Assembly (NCBI RefSeq): GCF_002934265.1
Contig: NZ_PTIX01000003.1
Location: forward strand, 310,001 to 374,000
DNA length: 64,000 bases
From: Actinokineospora auranticolor
GTDB lineage: Bacteria; Actinomycetota; Actinomycetes; Mycobacteriales; Pseudonocardiaceae
Reading direction: 5' to 3'
Below the pieces are notes generated by a model. It had not been told where the DNA came from. It saw nothing but the letters and a program-made list of their open reading frames with translations, and did no database searches. Made by a program: the position numbers and the translations under genes. Shown one piece after another: positions 34,200 through 44,980 of the stretch; the first letter of the stretch is position 1, and every line of letters begins with the position of its first letter.

Positions 34200-34583
34200 G
34201 TGACCACCTACCTCGACGCCAGCGACCTCCTGGTGCTCGCCGCCGCGGTGACCGGCGGCGACCTGGTGGTCCGCGACCTCGGCCTGCTCGACTCCGCCGC
34301 CTACCGCCCCCGCGCCACAGTGCTCGGCGTCGAGGCCTACGGCACCCTATGGCTCAAGTCCGCCGCCCTGCTCGACTCGATCGTGCGCACCCGTCCCCTG
34401 GCCGAGGGCAACTGGCGGCTCGGCTGGGTCGCCGCGGTCACCCTGTGCGACCTCAACGGCTGGTGGATCGACGCCGACACCGACGACGCCCTGGAAGTGG
34501 TGCGCGAGGTCGGCCGCGGCGCCGTCGAGGTGCCCAAGATGGCCGAACACCTCGAGGCCTGGGCGCTGCCGAAGAACGAGTAG
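34200..34583 (+). CDS. Doc/Fic-like toxin with degenerate active site
   Basis: The 127-residue protein has the Doc-family layout: YLDASDLLVLAAAV at the N-terminus, VRDLGLLDSAAYRPRATV, then AALLDSIVRTRPLAEGNWRLGW and DLNG. In active Doc proteins the motif reads H-x-x-x-(D)-x-N-K-R. Here R65 replaces the catalytic histidine, E69 the aspartate and W72 the lysine, while N71 and R73 remain. The kinase activity on elongation factor Tu known for Doc is therefore doubtful. The GTG at 34200 begins the conserved sequence. It follows an RHH antitoxin gene, so a toxin-antitoxin origin is likely. Confidence 0.82.
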   Translation: MTTYLDASDLLVLAAAVTGGDLVVRDLGLLDSAAYRPRATVLGVEAYGTLWLKSAALLDSIVRTRPLAEGNWRLGWVAAVTLCDLNGWWIDADTDDALEVVREVGRGAVEVPKMAEHLEAWALPKNE

Positions 34584-34606
34584 CCGGTGCGAGAAATCAA
34601 ACACGC

Positions 34607-34637
34607 TTGACCTGGAGCGCACTCCAGCTCTTACGGT
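34607..34637 (+). promoter_or_regulatory. MerR-type promoter with operator in an 18/19-bp spacer
   Basis: TTGACC (34607-34612) and TTACGG (34631-34636) are separated by 18 bases, or 19 if TACGGT is the -10 element. The inverted repeat CTGGAG-CGCA-CTCCAG (34612-34627) fills the spacer. This is the classical layout for MerR regulators, which twist the long spacer to activate. Transcription would start at about the GTG of the MerR gene (34644), giving a leaderless mRNA. Confidence 0.88.
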
Positions 34638-34643
34638 CAGTGC

Positions 34644-35029
34644 GTGACTTACGCGATCGCCGAGGCGGCCCACCGCAGTGGGCTGTCGATCGACACCCTG
34701 AGGTACTACGAGCGGATCGAGCTGATCGACCCGCCTGCGCGTGACTCCGGCGGCAGGCGCGCCTACACCGACGAAGACCTGGCGTGGCTGCACTTCCTCA
34801 CCAAGCTGCGCACGACCGGCATGCCGATCAAGCTGATGCGCGAGTACGCGCGCCTGCGCCACCAGGGCGTCGCCTCCGTAGGCGCGCGCAAGCACATCCT
34901 GGTCCGCCACCGCGAGGACGTGCTCGCGCGGATCGAGGAGCTGCGGTCGTGCCTGCAGGTCCTCAACTACAAGATCGAGAACTACGAGCGGATCAGCGGT
35001 TCCGAGCAGGACCGCCAGGAGGTTCCGGC

Positions 35030-35033
<4 letters not shown>
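34644..35033 (+). CDS. MerR-family transcriptional activator
   Basis: The 129-residue protein carries the MerR winged helix at residues 1-70 ([20 protein letters not shown] and [20 protein letters not shown]) and a C-terminal dimerisation helix ([20 protein letters not shown]). Only one cysteine (near residue 105) is present in the effector part, so a metal sensor of the three-cysteine type is unlikely; MerR proteins next to aldo/keto reductases often respond to aldehydes or oxidants. The stop overlaps the reductase ATG (ATGA), making an autoregulated operon with two reductases. Confidence 0.92.
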
Positions 35034-36010
<977 letters not shown>

Positions 36011-36025
36011 GAGGGGAAACGAGAG

Positions 36026-37021
<996 letters not shown>

Positions 37022-37041
37022 GCCGATCGGCGCGCCGAAGT

Positions 37042-37064
37042 CCGCCCGGGTAGGTCCCGGGCGG
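37042..37064. terminator. Hairpin between convergent genes
   Basis: CCGCCCGGG and its complement surround a TAGGT loop. It lies 21 bases after the second reductase and 13 bases before the stop of the opposing NADAR gene. Confidence 0.7.
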
Positions 37065-37076
37065 GCCACGGCCCGT

Positions 37077-38231
37077 TCACAGCCGGATCCAGGCGCGGCT
37101 GAGCGCCGACTCCGAGCGGATCAGCTCCAGCAGCTGTCCCATCCGGTTCCGGTTGCCCACCCCGTGGACGCCCCAGAAGTCCGACAGCTCCTGGGGGTAG
37201 ACCAGCCGCGCGGTACCGGTTGCGGCCAGCGCCTGGGCGAAAGCGGGGTGCGCACTGGACTTCAGGCGCAGCAGGTACGCCATCGTCGCGGTTCGCAGGT
37301 GGGGCCAGTCGGCGCGGCGTTCGAGCCGCATGGCGAGCAACCGCGCGTCGTACGCGGCTTCCGTGCGCAGGATCGCGGCTTGGTCCCGCTCGTTGGCGAC
37401 CGCCAGCGCCCAGTAGGCGTGCGTGACGGTCGGGTAGGTCCGGCCCGCGACGGTGATGGGTGCCGGGAACTCGTTGCGCAGCACCAGGATTCCGGGATTC
37501 GGCGGTCTCTCGTCCGAGGGCCGCGGCTCACTGATGACGACGGTGGGCTCGTCCGGTTCAGGCGGGCTGCTCGCGGGTTCCCCTTCCGCGTGGAGCCGCG
37601 CTGCCTCCTCTTCCGCGTAGCGCTGTGCGGCCCGGCCTTGCTGGACGAGGTAGTCCAGCGCTTCGGCGTGCTTCTCCTCGGTGACCAGCACGGCTCCGCC
37701 GAGTCGGTTGACGTAGTGGTTGCCCGGTCCGGCCGCCACCACGCGCAGCGGCCAGCCCTTGCGGTCGTGGTCGCCGAGGAGGAAGTCCCGCCGGTGTTCG
37801 GGGACCGCGGCGAAGGCCGCGCGCAGCACCGCGCGGTTCTCCTCGGTCGGGTGGTCGCGGAAGACCTTGAGCGCGGCGACGCACCGGCCGGCGGAGTCCG
37901 GTCGGTCGTTGTACCTGTCGATGACGTCGCGGGCCTCGCCGATCAGCCCCTCGGCGGTGATGCGGGACCGCGGGTTGGCGAACTCCCAGCCCGCGAGCTG
38001 GTAGGCCGAGGCCGTGGCGCCCTCGGGGAGTTCGGTGGCGATCCAGCCCGAGGTGACCGCCGCGACGAAGTCGTCGAAGGTGTGCAGCGTCCCCCAGTCG
38101 ACCATGCCGTCGGCGTAGACCACCAGGTTGTCCAGGTGGTATTCGCCGTGGTTGCGGACGAACACGGGGCGCGAGGAGCCGATGATCCGCTCCCCGTCCA
38201 CGGTCCGCCAGGTCGATTGTCCGGTCCCCAT
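37077..38231 (-). CDS. Two-domain protein: actinobacterial N-terminal domain plus NADAR-like domain
   Basis: The 384-residue protein starts at ATG 38231; an upstream extension is low-complexity. Residues 1-170 match an uncharacterised actinobacterial family (TWRTVDGERIIGSSRPVFVR, FVRNHGEYHLDNLVVYADG, LPEGATASAYQLAGW). After a Pro/Glu linker, residues about 245-384 resemble the NADAR/YbiA fold: FPAPITVAGRTYPTVTHAYW at its start and DFWGVHGVGNRNRMGQLLE at its end. NADAR proteins are N-glycosidases acting on ADP-ribose derivatives, and some remove ADP-ribose from DNA guanine as antitoxins of DarT1. No DarT toxin is adjacent. Domain assignment is by motif pattern, so catalytic competence is uncertain. 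Confidence 0.72.
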   Translation of the reverse strand: MGTGQSTWRTVDGERIIGSSRPVFVRNHGEYHLDNLVVYADGMVDWGTLHTFDDFVAAVTSGWIATELPEGATASAYQLAGWEFANPRSRITAEGLIGEARDVIDRYNDRPDSAGRCVAALKVFRDHPTEENRAVLRAAFAAVPEHRRDFLLGDHDRKGWPLRVVAAGPGNHYVNRLGGAVLVTEEKHAEALDYLVQQGRAAQRYAEEEAARLHAEGEPASSPPEPDEPTVVISEPRPSDERPPNPGILVLRNEFPAPITVAGRTYPTVTHAYWALAVANERDQAAILRTEAAYDARLLAMRLERRADWPHLRTATMAYLLRLKSSAHPAFAQALAATGTARLVYPQELSDFWGVHGVGNRNRMGQLLELIRSESALSRAWIRL

Positions 38232-38309
38232 GGGGATGAGCCTAGGGGTGCGGAAAAAACAGGGTTCCGCCGCGGTGGGGGCATCACCGCGACGGAACCC
38301 CTGGTGTGG

Positions 38310-38348
38310 CCGCGGGTCGCCCGAAGGAGGGGGTCGGGCGACCCGCGG
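38310..38348 (-). terminator. Terminator after the FG-GAP protein gene
   Basis: A perfect 15-bp stem (CCGCGGGTCGCCCGA and complement) with a 9-base loop lies 35 bases beyond the stop codon of the minus-strand gene at 38383. Confidence 0.88.
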
Positions 38349-38382
38349 GGGCATTCGGTTGTCTGTCCGCTATGGACAGTCC

Positions 38383-39906
38383 TTAGTAGATGCTGCCGGT
38401 GTAGCAGACGGCGGCGATGTAGCCGAGGGTGGTGCAGCTCGACGGGGTGCCGCTGTCGTTGGCGGCGTTCGGGTCGGCGGGGGAGCTCGCGGTCCGCTTG
38501 GCGGTGACCTTCCAGGTGCCGATGGTCGACAGCTTCAGCGGGACCGAGAAGGTCTTGGTGACCGACTGGCCGACCGCCAGCGGGCCGACCTCGCAGCTGA
38601 CGGTGCCGCCCGCGACCGTGCAGCCGGGGCCGGCGACCGCGAGCAGCGGCGACGGGACCGCGGCGGTGACCGTGCCGGAGACCAGGGCGTCGGGGCCCGT
38701 GTTGCGGACGGTCATCGCGTACTGCAGCGCGGGCACCATGATGCCGACGCGCGGCGAGGCCTGCAGGGACACCGCGAGGTCGCTGGCCTTCGGGGTCGGC
38801 AGGACGGTGCGGTTGAGCAGCACCGAGATGCCGTCCGCGACCCGGTTCGTGGTGATCAGGTCGGCGCGGTTGTCGTTGTCGACGTCGGCGGCGTGCACCT
38901 CGGTCGGGGTGGTGCCGGTGGCCAGCGTGGCGGTCTGCTGGAACGTGCCGTCGCCGTTGTTGAGCACCGTGACGCTGTCCGCGCCGGAGAGGGAGACCGC
39001 CAGGTCGGGGTCGCCGTCGAGGTCGAGGTCGGCCACCGCGACGCCGAACGGGTTGGGGCCGATGGCCTTCGCGGTCGGCAGTCCGAAGACGCCCGCGCCG
39101 TTGTTCAGCAGGATCGAGACCGTGCCCGCGCCGTAGTCGGCGGTGGCCAGGTCGACCTTGCCGTCGCGGTTGAAGTCGCCCGCCGCGATGTCGATCGGGT
39201 TGACGCTGGTCGGGAACGGGATCGCCAGGCCGAAGGTACCGTCGCCGAGACCCGCGAAGACCGAGACGGTGCCGGTGAAGAAGCCCGCGGTCGCGATGTC
39301 GACCTTGCGGTCGCCGTTGAGGTCGGCGAGCACCACGCCGCGCGAGTAGCCGCCGGAGAGGTAGTCGGTGGGCGTGCCGAGCGTGCCGTCGCCCTTGCCC
39401 AGCAGCACGGTGATGCCCTCGGGCCTGCTGATCACGACGTCGGCCTTGCTGTCGCCGTTGAGGTCGCCGGTGGCGATGCCCTCCGCGCCGCCGCTGACCG
39501 GGTACCCCACGCGCGGGGCGAAGGTGCCGTCACCGTTGCCGAGCAGCACCGAGACGGCGCCCGAGGTGGTGACGGCCAGGTCGGCCTTGCCGTCCCGGTT
39601 GAAGTCGGCCGCCGCGATGGCGGTCGGCTCGTCGCCCGGGTAGATGGTCTGGCGGGGGCCGAGGACGCCGCCGCCGGTGCCGAGCAGCACGGTGAGGCGC
39701 CACTCGTAGCGGTCGGCGGTGATGACGTCGGTCTTGCCGTCACCGTTGAGGTCGGCGTCGATGACCGCTTCCGGGTGGTTCCCGGTCGAGTAGTCCACGC
39801 GCGGCGCGAACGTGATCGGGTTCGCCGCGGACGCGGGGACTGCGGCGAGGGTCAGCGTGGCGGCGGTGGCGGCCACCACACCCAACACCCGGGAACGAGC
39901 GGTCAC
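38383..39906 (-). CDS. Secreted FG-GAP/VCBS repeat beta-propeller protein
   Basis: The 507-residue protein begins at GTG 39906 behind a perfect AGGAGG; further upstream open sequence is rejected. A Sec signal peptide (VTARSRVLGVVAATAATLTL, cleavage near AVPASAA) is followed by seven to eight repeats of about 45 residues with calcium-binding motifs such as DADLNGDGKTD, ADFNRDGKADLAV, GDLNGDSKADV and VDNDNRADL, forming an integrin-like propeller. The last 110 residues resemble a DUF11-like beta-sandwich (YAMTVRNTGPDALVSGTVTA), and a Cys pair lies at the C-terminus. It likely works outside the cell in adhesion or ligand binding. Confidence 0.9.
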   Translation of the reverse strand: MTARSRVLGVVAATAATLTLAAVPASAANPITFAPRVDYSTGNHPEAVIDADLNGDGKTDVITADRYEWRLTVLLGTGGGVLGPRQTIYPGDEPTAIAAADFNRDGKADLAVTTSGAVSVLLGNGDGTFAPRVGYPVSGGAEGIATGDLNGDSKADVVISRPEGITVLLGKGDGTLGTPTDYLSGGYSRGVVLADLNGDRKVDIATAGFFTGTVSVFAGLGDGTFGLAIPFPTSVNPIDIAAGDFNRDGKVDLATADYGAGTVSILLNNGAGVFGLPTAKAIGPNPFGVAVADLDLDGDPDLAVSLSGADSVTVLNNGDGTFQQTATLATGTTPTEVHAADVDNDNRADLITTNRVADGISVLLNRTVLPTPKASDLAVSLQASPRVGIMVPALQYAMTVRNTGPDALVSGTVTAAVPSPLLAVAGPGCTVAGGTVSCEVGPLAVGQSVTKTFSVPLKLSTIGTWKVTAKRTASSPADPNAANDSGTPSSCTTLGYIAAVCYTGSIY

Positions 39907-40094
39907 GGAATACCTCCTAATCGGCACATGCCGTCGACCGCCCCATCGCTTTCCGCGCGCCACCCGTTTCGGGGTTGTCGCAGGTACCTCGCTGTGTGTC
40001 ACGTCCGATTCGGACAGTGACTGTTGATCGGTGTTCTTGCTCTTCTTGACCGGTTCACAGTGGACCGTGTCTTGATTTGTTGCCGAACCCCGCC

Positions 40095-40411
40095 TTACGG
40101 CATCAGGCGGGCGGCGACGGTGGCACCGAGTTCGCGGCAGGCCAGAAGGTCGACTTTGGAGGGCTCTCCCGTGACGCTGACGTGGGGGTGACCTTCTCCC
40201 AACCGAGCCCGGTGGTGATCGACTCGATTCCCCGGATCGCCCCCGCGGTGTCGTTGTTGCCGTGCGCGTAGAGGCCGAACGGGCGCGCGCGGGTGGCGTC
40301 GAGGCAGGGGTAGTAGGCGTCGAAGAATGGCGGAGACCAGAGGCCTCCGCCATCCAGGACGCAGTGGCCGACTTCCAGTCGGACTGTGCCGTGGTCTTCA
40401 GCCGATAACAT
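40095..40411 (-). pseudogene. Frameshifted remnant of a small unknown protein gene
   Basis: From ATG 40411 the frame reads HGTVRLEVGHCVLDGGGLW, FFDAYYPCLDATRARPFGLY and GAIRGIESITTGLGWE. Near 40205-40215 good coding composition moves to another frame (GEGHPHVSVTGEPSKVDLL, CRELGATVAARLMP, stop TAA at 40095-40097), while the original frame continues into an atypical Ser/Pro-rich tail. Total span is 317 bases, not a multiple of three. The simplest reading is one single-base indel in a gene of about 105 codons, either a real mutation or a sequencing error. The family was not recognised. It starts 3 bases beyond the phosphosugar mutase stop codon. Confidence 0.6.
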
Positions 40412-40414
40412 TCG

Positions 40415-42055
40415 CTATCCGTTGAGTAGGTCGCGGATTTCCGTGGAGATCGCGGTGAGGCGGTCCTGGGCCGCGGTGCGGGCGGCCGGGAGGGCGTCCG
40501 CGGTGGGGGCGGGTTCGACGACTTCCAGGTAGGCCTTGATTTTTGGTTCCGTGCCGGACGGGCGGACCAGGACTCGGAGGCCGTCGCCCGTGTAGCGCAG
40601 GACGTTCGCGCCCGGCATGAGGTCCTCCGCGGTCACCGCCACCCCGGCGAAGGTGGGGGGTGGGTTGGCGCGCAGCGCCGTCATCAGGGTACCGATTCGG
40701 GTTAGGTCGGTGACTCGCAAGGAGACCTGGGACGTCAGGTGCAGGCCGTGGCGCAGGGCCAGGTCGTCGAGGGCGTCCGCCAGGGTGCGGGTGGTGGCGC
40801 GGAGGGTGGCGGCCAGGTCCGCCAGCAGAATGGCGGCGGAGATGCCGTCCTTGTCGAGGACCGAGGTGGGGTCCACGCAGTGGCCCAGGGCCTCTTCGTA
40901 GGCGTAGATCAAACCCTCGCCCGCGCGGACCAGCCACTTGAAGCCGGTCAGGGTGGCTGCGTAGCGGGCGCCGTGCGCCGTGGCGATGGCGGAGAGCAGA
41001 GAAGAAGAGACGATGGTGTTGGCGACGAGCGGGGACACCGAGTCCGTTGTGGACAGGATGTGTTCGCCCAGCAGGGAACCGGTTTCGTCGCCGGTGAGCA
41101 TGCGCCAGCCGGTGGGGGTGGGGATGCCGATCGCGCAGCGGTCGGCATCCGGGTCGAGGGCGATGGCGATGTCCGCGTCCACTGTGGATGCCAGGGAAAG
41201 CAACAAGTCAGTGGCGCCGGGCTCCTCCGGGTTGGGGAAGCCGACGGTCGGGAAGTCCGGGTCGGGTTCGGTTTGCTCGCGGACCAGGTGGACATCGGTG
41301 AAACCCGCGCGGTGCAGCGCCAGGCTGAGGGGACCCGCGCCTACGCCGTGCAGGGCCGTCGCGGCGATGCGGAGTTCGCGGGCCGTGCCGCGGGGGAGCG
41401 TCGCCGCGCGGTCGAGGTAGGCGTTGAGGGTCGGCTCCTCGATCGGGGTCCACGTGCGCACCTGGGGGATCGACACGGCCGCCGGGCACGCGGCGATGGC
41501 GGCCTCGATGGCGTGGTCGTCCGGCGGCACGATCTGACCGCCGCCCTGGACGTAGAGCTTGTACCCGTTGTCCTGCGGCGGGTTGTGCGACGCCGTGATC
41601 TGGACGCCCGCCACCGCGTTCTGCGCGCGGACGGCGTAGGCCAGCAGCGGGGTGGGCAGGGCATTGGAGAGCACCCGCACGTCGAACCCGGCCGCCGCGA
41701 GCACACCGGCGGCAGCGGCCCAGAACGCCTCTGAGCCGTGCCGCGCGTCGCGGCCGACGACGACCACACCGCCCCGGTGCCCCTGGGACACCAACCACGC
41801 CGCCACCCCGGCCGTCGCCCGGATGACGACCGCGGTGTTCATCCCGTTCGGACCCGCCCGCACCGGCCCGCGCAGTCCCGCCGTGCCGAACGTCAGGGGG
41901 CCTGCGAGACGGTCCTCAAGCTCCTCGGCCCTCCCCGGCACGCCGCCCATCGCCTCCGCGACGATCTTCTGCAGCTCCGCGCGGCTGTCCGGGTCCGGGT
42001 CGTCGGCGATCCAGCGGAACGCCTGGTCGCGCAGGGCCGGGGTCAGCCTGCTCAC
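40415..42055 (-). CDS. pmmB: Phosphohexomutase/phosphopentomutase-type enzyme (PmmB-like)
   Basis: The 546-residue alpha-D-phosphohexomutase contains the phosphoserine loop [14 protein letters not shown], the metal-binding loop [12 protein letters not shown], the sugar-specificity loop [12 protein letters not shown] and the phosphate-binding [14 protein letters not shown]. The sugar loop GEEALG/YEEALG type is common to PGM2-like enzymes that act on both hexose and pentose phosphates. It overlaps the purine nucleoside phosphorylase gene (GTGA), as pmmB and deoD do in M. tuberculosis, so interconversion of (deoxy)ribose-1-phosphate and 5-phosphate is the likely role. The GTG start at 42055 is fixed by this overlap. 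Confidence 0.93.
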   Translation of the reverse strand: MSRLTPALRDQAFRWIADDPDPDSRAELQKIVAEAMGGVPGRAEELEDRLAGPLTFGTAGLRGPVRAGPNGMNTAVVIRATAGVAAWLVSQGHRGGVVVVGRDARHGSEAFWAAAAGVLAAAGFDVRVLSNALPTPLLAYAVRAQNAVAGVQITASHNPPQDNGYKLYVQGGGQIVPPDDHAIEAAIAACPAAVSIPQVRTWTPIEEPTLNAYLDRAATLPRGTARELRIAATALHGVGAGPLSLALHRAGFTDVHLVREQTEPDPDFPTVGFPNPEEPGATDLLLSLASTVDADIAIALDPDADRCAIGIPTPTGWRMLTGDETGSLLGEHILSTTDSVSPLVANTIVSSSLLSAIATAHGARYAATLTGFKWLVRAGEGLIYAYEEALGHCVDPTSVLDKDGISAAILLADLAATLRATTRTLADALDDLALRHGLHLTSQVSLRVTDLTRIGTLMTALRANPPPTFAGVAVTAEDLMPGANVLRYTGDGLRVLVRPSGTEPKIKAYLEVVEPAPTADALPAARTAAQDRLTAISTEIRDLLNG

Positions 42056-42864
42056 GAGCGCGCGACCAGTTCGCGCAGGAAGCCGCCCATGCCCTCGGCG
42101 GCGATCCGGCCCGCCTCCAGCACCTCCAGGTGGTTGAGCGGCTCACCGGTGATGCCCGCCGCCAGGTTCGTCACCAGCGACAGGCCGAACACCTCCACGC
42201 CCGCCGCGCGCGCCGCGATCGCCTCCAGCACGGTCGACATGCCGACCAGGCCCGCGCCGAGGACCCGCAGCATGTGGATCTCGGCGGGGGTCTCGAAGTG
42301 CGGGCCGGGCAGTCCCGCGTAGACCGCTTCGACGAGCGTCGGGTCGATCTCCTTGGCCAGCGCGCGCAGGCGCGGCGAGTACAGGTCGGTCAGGTCGACG
42401 AACTCGGCGCCGACCAGCGGGGACCGCGCGGTGAGGTTCAGGTGGTCGCTGATCAGCACCGGCTGCCCGACCCGGGCGCCCTCGATCAGGCACCCGGCCG
42501 CGTTGGTCAGGATGACCGTTCGGACCCCGGTCGCCGCCGCGGTGCGCACGCCGTGCACCGCGCGCGCCACGCCGTGGCCCTCGTACAGGTGGGTGCGGCC
42601 GAGCAGCACCAGAACCCGCTTGTCGCCGACCTCGATCGAGCGGATCGTGCCGCCGTGACCCTGCACCGTCGGCGCGAGGAAGCCGGGCAGCTCCGCCACC
42701 GGCACCTCGGCGGCGGGCTCGCCGAGCTGGTCGACCGCGGGGCGCCAGCCGGAGCCCAGGATCAGGGCGATGTCGTGGCTGGTCGCCCCGGTGCGGTCGG
42801 CGATGGCCTTGGCCGCCTCTTCGGCGGCGCGGCCCGGGTCGGTGTCAACGTCGATTCCGGTCAC
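42052..42864 (-). CDS. punA: Trimeric purine nucleoside phosphorylase
   Basis: The 270-residue enzyme phosphorolyses inosine, guanosine and their deoxy forms. Motifs are [13 protein letters not shown] (phosphate loop), [13 protein letters not shown] (His in catalysis), [20 protein letters not shown] and [20 protein letters not shown], then the purine-site TNLAAGIT with asparagine. It corresponds to mycobacterial DeoD/PunA. The GTG start overlaps the stop of the upstream membrane gene, and its own stop overlaps pmmB, so all four minus-strand genes from 44197 may be one operon. It is the purine counterpart of deoA. Confidence 0.95.
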   Translation of the reverse strand: MTGIDVDTDPGRAAEEAAKAIADRTGATSHDIALILGSGWRPAVDQLGEPAAEVPVAELPGFLAPTVQGHGGTIRSIEVGDKRVLVLLGRTHLYEGHGVARAVHGVRTAAATGVRTVILTNAAGCLIEGARVGQPVLISDHLNLTARSPLVGAEFVDLTDLYSPRLRALAKEIDPTLVEAVYAGLPGPHFETPAEIHMLRVLGAGLVGMSTVLEAIAARAAGVEVFGLSLVTNLAAGITGEPLNHLEVLEAGRIAAEGMGGFLRELVARS

Positions 42865-43307
42865 GCTCCGGAGCCTACGCGCGACACCTCCTCGCGTGCC
42901 GGGAATCCCAGTCGCACCAGCAGGTAGAGCGGGAGCCCGAGCGGCGAGAGCAGGATGGTGAAGACCAGGATCGGCGCCATCAGCAGCGGGTGCACGCCGC
43001 GGTCGCGGCTGTCGAGGTACATCCACCGGCCGATGAACAGGTCCCACGCCAGCACCTGCGCCCAGACGAGCACGACGGCGTTGTCGTCGGTGAAGAACGC
43101 CAGCCAACCGGCCAAGGTGGGCTGGGTGACGCCCGCCCACAGCTCGCCGAACACCGGCACCGCCGCGACCGCCCACACCACCAGCGCGGGCAGCAGGATC
43201 AGCGGCGACTCGGCGATCCGCCGCGACCACGACCAGGTCGGGGCCACGATCATCAACGCCCAGAACGGGACGACGGCGTAGAACGCCAGGTTGAACAGGG
43301 TGCTCAC
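42861..43307 (-). CDS. ABA4-like (DUF4281) membrane protein
   Basis: The 148-residue protein starts at GTG 43307, overlapping the preceding gene by 4 bases. Four membrane helices are visible; the loops carry the family motif [20 protein letters not shown] followed by [14 protein letters not shown] and [13 protein letters not shown]. This matches the ABA4-like family, named after a plant neoxanthin-related protein; bacterial function is unknown. A longer reading frame across this region belongs to the upstream gene in another frame. Confidence 0.88.
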   Translation of the reverse strand: MSTLFNLAFYAVVPFWALMIVAPTWSWSRRIAESPLILLPALVVWAVAAVPVFGELWAGVTQPTLAGWLAFFTDDNAVVLVWAQVLAWDLFIGRWMYLDSRDRGVHPLLMAPILVFTILLSPLGLPLYLLVRLGFPAREEVSRVGSGA

Positions 43308-44197
43308 GCGGTGCTCGCTTCCCGGGTCGCGACCGCGGCCGGGCGCCGGGCGGACAGCGCGCCGATGGCGACGCCGACGACGATCACGCCGAACGCCGTC
43401 GCGGTCACCCAGTCGGGGTGGATCAGCGACTGCCCGCGCAGCGCCTGCCAGGTGAGCAGCACCAGCAGCGCCGTGTAGCCCGCGCCGACCGTCCACACCA
43501 ACCGGACCCCGGACCGCTCGTCGACCCGGCCGCGCAGGAAGTAGCCCAGCAGCGGCAGCAGTTGCAGCGCGTGCATGCCGACGAAGTGGCCGACGCGCAG
43601 GTCGCCGCCCGTGGTGCTCCAGCCGGTGAGCGGCATCGACGGGCCGCCGTCGGGGACGCCGACGCTGTGCGCGCCGACGATGTCCGGGACGCCGCTGGTG
43701 TTCATCGTCATCAGCACGCCGACGGCCATGCCCGCCAGCGACAGGAACATGCCCAGCCGGATCGCCGCCAGTTCCGGCGCCGGGGCCAGCCGCTGCGCGG
43801 CGAGCTTGATGGCGATCAGCAGCGTGCAGACCCACAGCACCGCGACGGTGATGCCCATGATGCTGAACATCAGCGTGTTGAACGGCGTGGTGTTGTTGAA
43901 GTGGCTGCGCTCCCCGCGCACCACCTGCATGACGACGATGACCATCTCGATCACGGTCGCGCCGACGATCACCGTCGCGGACCGGTTCAGCAGCTTGGAC
44001 GGCTTCTCCGGCAGCGACAGCAGCCACGCCCAGCTCAGCGCGAACGCCACGAACGACACGCTGAACTTCAGCGGCTTGAGCCAGATCGCCGAGCCGACCA
44101 GCACCCGGTCGTCGACGACCAGGCCGACGGCGGAGACCAGCCCGGTCAACACCATCAGCCCGGTCAACACCAGTAACGGTCGGTGCCAGGTCCGCAT
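43304..44197 (-). CDS. Multi-pass membrane protein of unknown function
   Basis: The 297-residue protein contains eight or so hydrophobic segments (for example [20 protein letters not shown] near the N-terminus and [18 protein letters not shown] near the C-terminus). Loops hold conserved-looking motifs [11 protein letters not shown] and [20 protein letters not shown] with two histidines inside a membrane segment, which could bind haem or metal. I recall similar proteins only as hypotheticals next to ABA4-like genes. Its stop overlaps the ABA4-like start. It is divergent from a MerR regulator, the presumed controller. Confidence 0.8.
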   Translation of the reverse strand: MRTWHRPLLVLTGLMVLTGLVSAVGLVVDDRVLVGSAIWLKPLKFSVSFVAFALSWAWLLSLPEKPSKLLNRSATVIVGATVIEMVIVVMQVVRGERSHFNNTTPFNTLMFSIMGITVAVLWVCTLLIAIKLAAQRLAPAPELAAIRLGMFLSLAGMAVGVLMTMNTSGVPDIVGAHSVGVPDGGPSMPLTGWSTTGGDLRVGHFVGMHALQLLPLLGYFLRGRVDERSGVRLVWTVGAGYTALLVLLTWQALRGQSLIHPDWVTATAFGVIVVGVAIGALSARRPAAVATREASTA

Positions 44198-44213
44198 CGT
44201 GAGCCCCTCGAAT

Positions 44214-44252
44214 GGATAGTAGTGCTATCTGCTATCGATAGATACTCTATCC
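44214..44252. promoter_or_regulatory. AT-rich symmetrical operator region between divergent genes
   Basis: Outer GGATAG and CTATCC boxes enclose the perfect palindrome CTATCGATAG (44232-44241); GCTATC also occurs twice as a direct repeat. The stretch is far more AT-rich than its surroundings and sits between the membrane-protein start (44197) and the MerR start (44285). Confidence 0.7.
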
Positions 44253-44284
44253 ACCTACCCGTTGTCGAGGGGTTGGGAAGGTGC

Positions 44285-44935
44285 ATGCGGATCAGCGAGC
44301 TGAGCAGGCGCAGTGGCGTGGCGGTGCCGACGATCAAGTACTACCTGCGGGAAGGCATCCTCCCGCCGGGCGAGCGCACCAGCCCCAACCAGGCCAGATA
44401 TGACGACGGCCACGTGCACCGGCTCCGCTTCGTCCGCGCGCTGATCGAGGTCGGCGGCCTGTCCGTGGCCACGGTCCGCGAGGTGCTGGCCCGCATCGAC
44501 AGCGACGAGGCGAACCTCGACCTCCGGCTCGGCACCGTGCAGAAGGCGCTGCTCCCGTCGACCGACGGCCTGTCCGGGCCCGCGCAGGAGGCTGCCGAGC
44601 AGGAGGTGGTGAACCTGTTGGAGGAGTACGGCTACCGGTACTTCCGCGACCACCCGGCGATCGCGTCGCTGGCGAACGTCATGGTGGCCGCGCAGGCGCT
44701 GGGGCACAACCGGTTCGCCGAACACCTGCGCCGGTACGTCGCCGTGATGCCCCAGGTCGGCGTGATCGACATCGACTACATCGAACAGGCCCGCACGATC
44801 GACCACATGCTGGAGAGCGTCGTCGTCGGCACCGTCCTGGGCGACACGGCGATCGCGGCCGTGCGCAGGCTGGCCCAGACCAGCGAGTCGGCCAAGCGCT
44901 TCCCCCCGCGCGGGTCGGAGACCCCCGGCCCGTAG
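44285..44935 (+). CDS. MerR-family transcriptional regulator
   Basis: The 216-residue protein begins at ATG 44285 after GGGAAGG. The N-terminal MerR helix-turn-helix covers residues 1-72 (MRISELSRRSGVAVPTIKYY and NQARYDDGHVHRLRFVRALI). The C-terminal 140 residues are helical and longer than in metal sensors, without cysteines, resembling the class controlling membrane or transport genes. The divergent membrane-protein operon is the likely target through the AT-rich palindromic region. Confidence 0.9.
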   Translation: MRISELSRRSGVAVPTIKYYLREGILPPGERTSPNQARYDDGHVHRLRFVRALIEVGGLSVATVREVLARIDSDEANLDLRLGTVQKALLPSTDGLSGPAQEAAEQEVVNLLEEYGYRYFRDHPAIASLANVMVAAQALGHNRFAEHLRRYVAVMPQVGVIDIDYIEQARTIDHMLESVVVGTVLGDTAIAAVRRLAQTSESAKRFPPRGSETPGP

Positions 44936-44980
44936 GAAACCCCGTGGCCCGCCCGGACGCGCCTCGCTACGGTCGCTCCC

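Noticed and set aside
38231-38354. Longer start for the NADAR-domain gene
   Set aside because: The extra 41 residues are low-complexity and lie opposite the terminator of the neighbouring gene; ATG 38231 begins the conserved domain.
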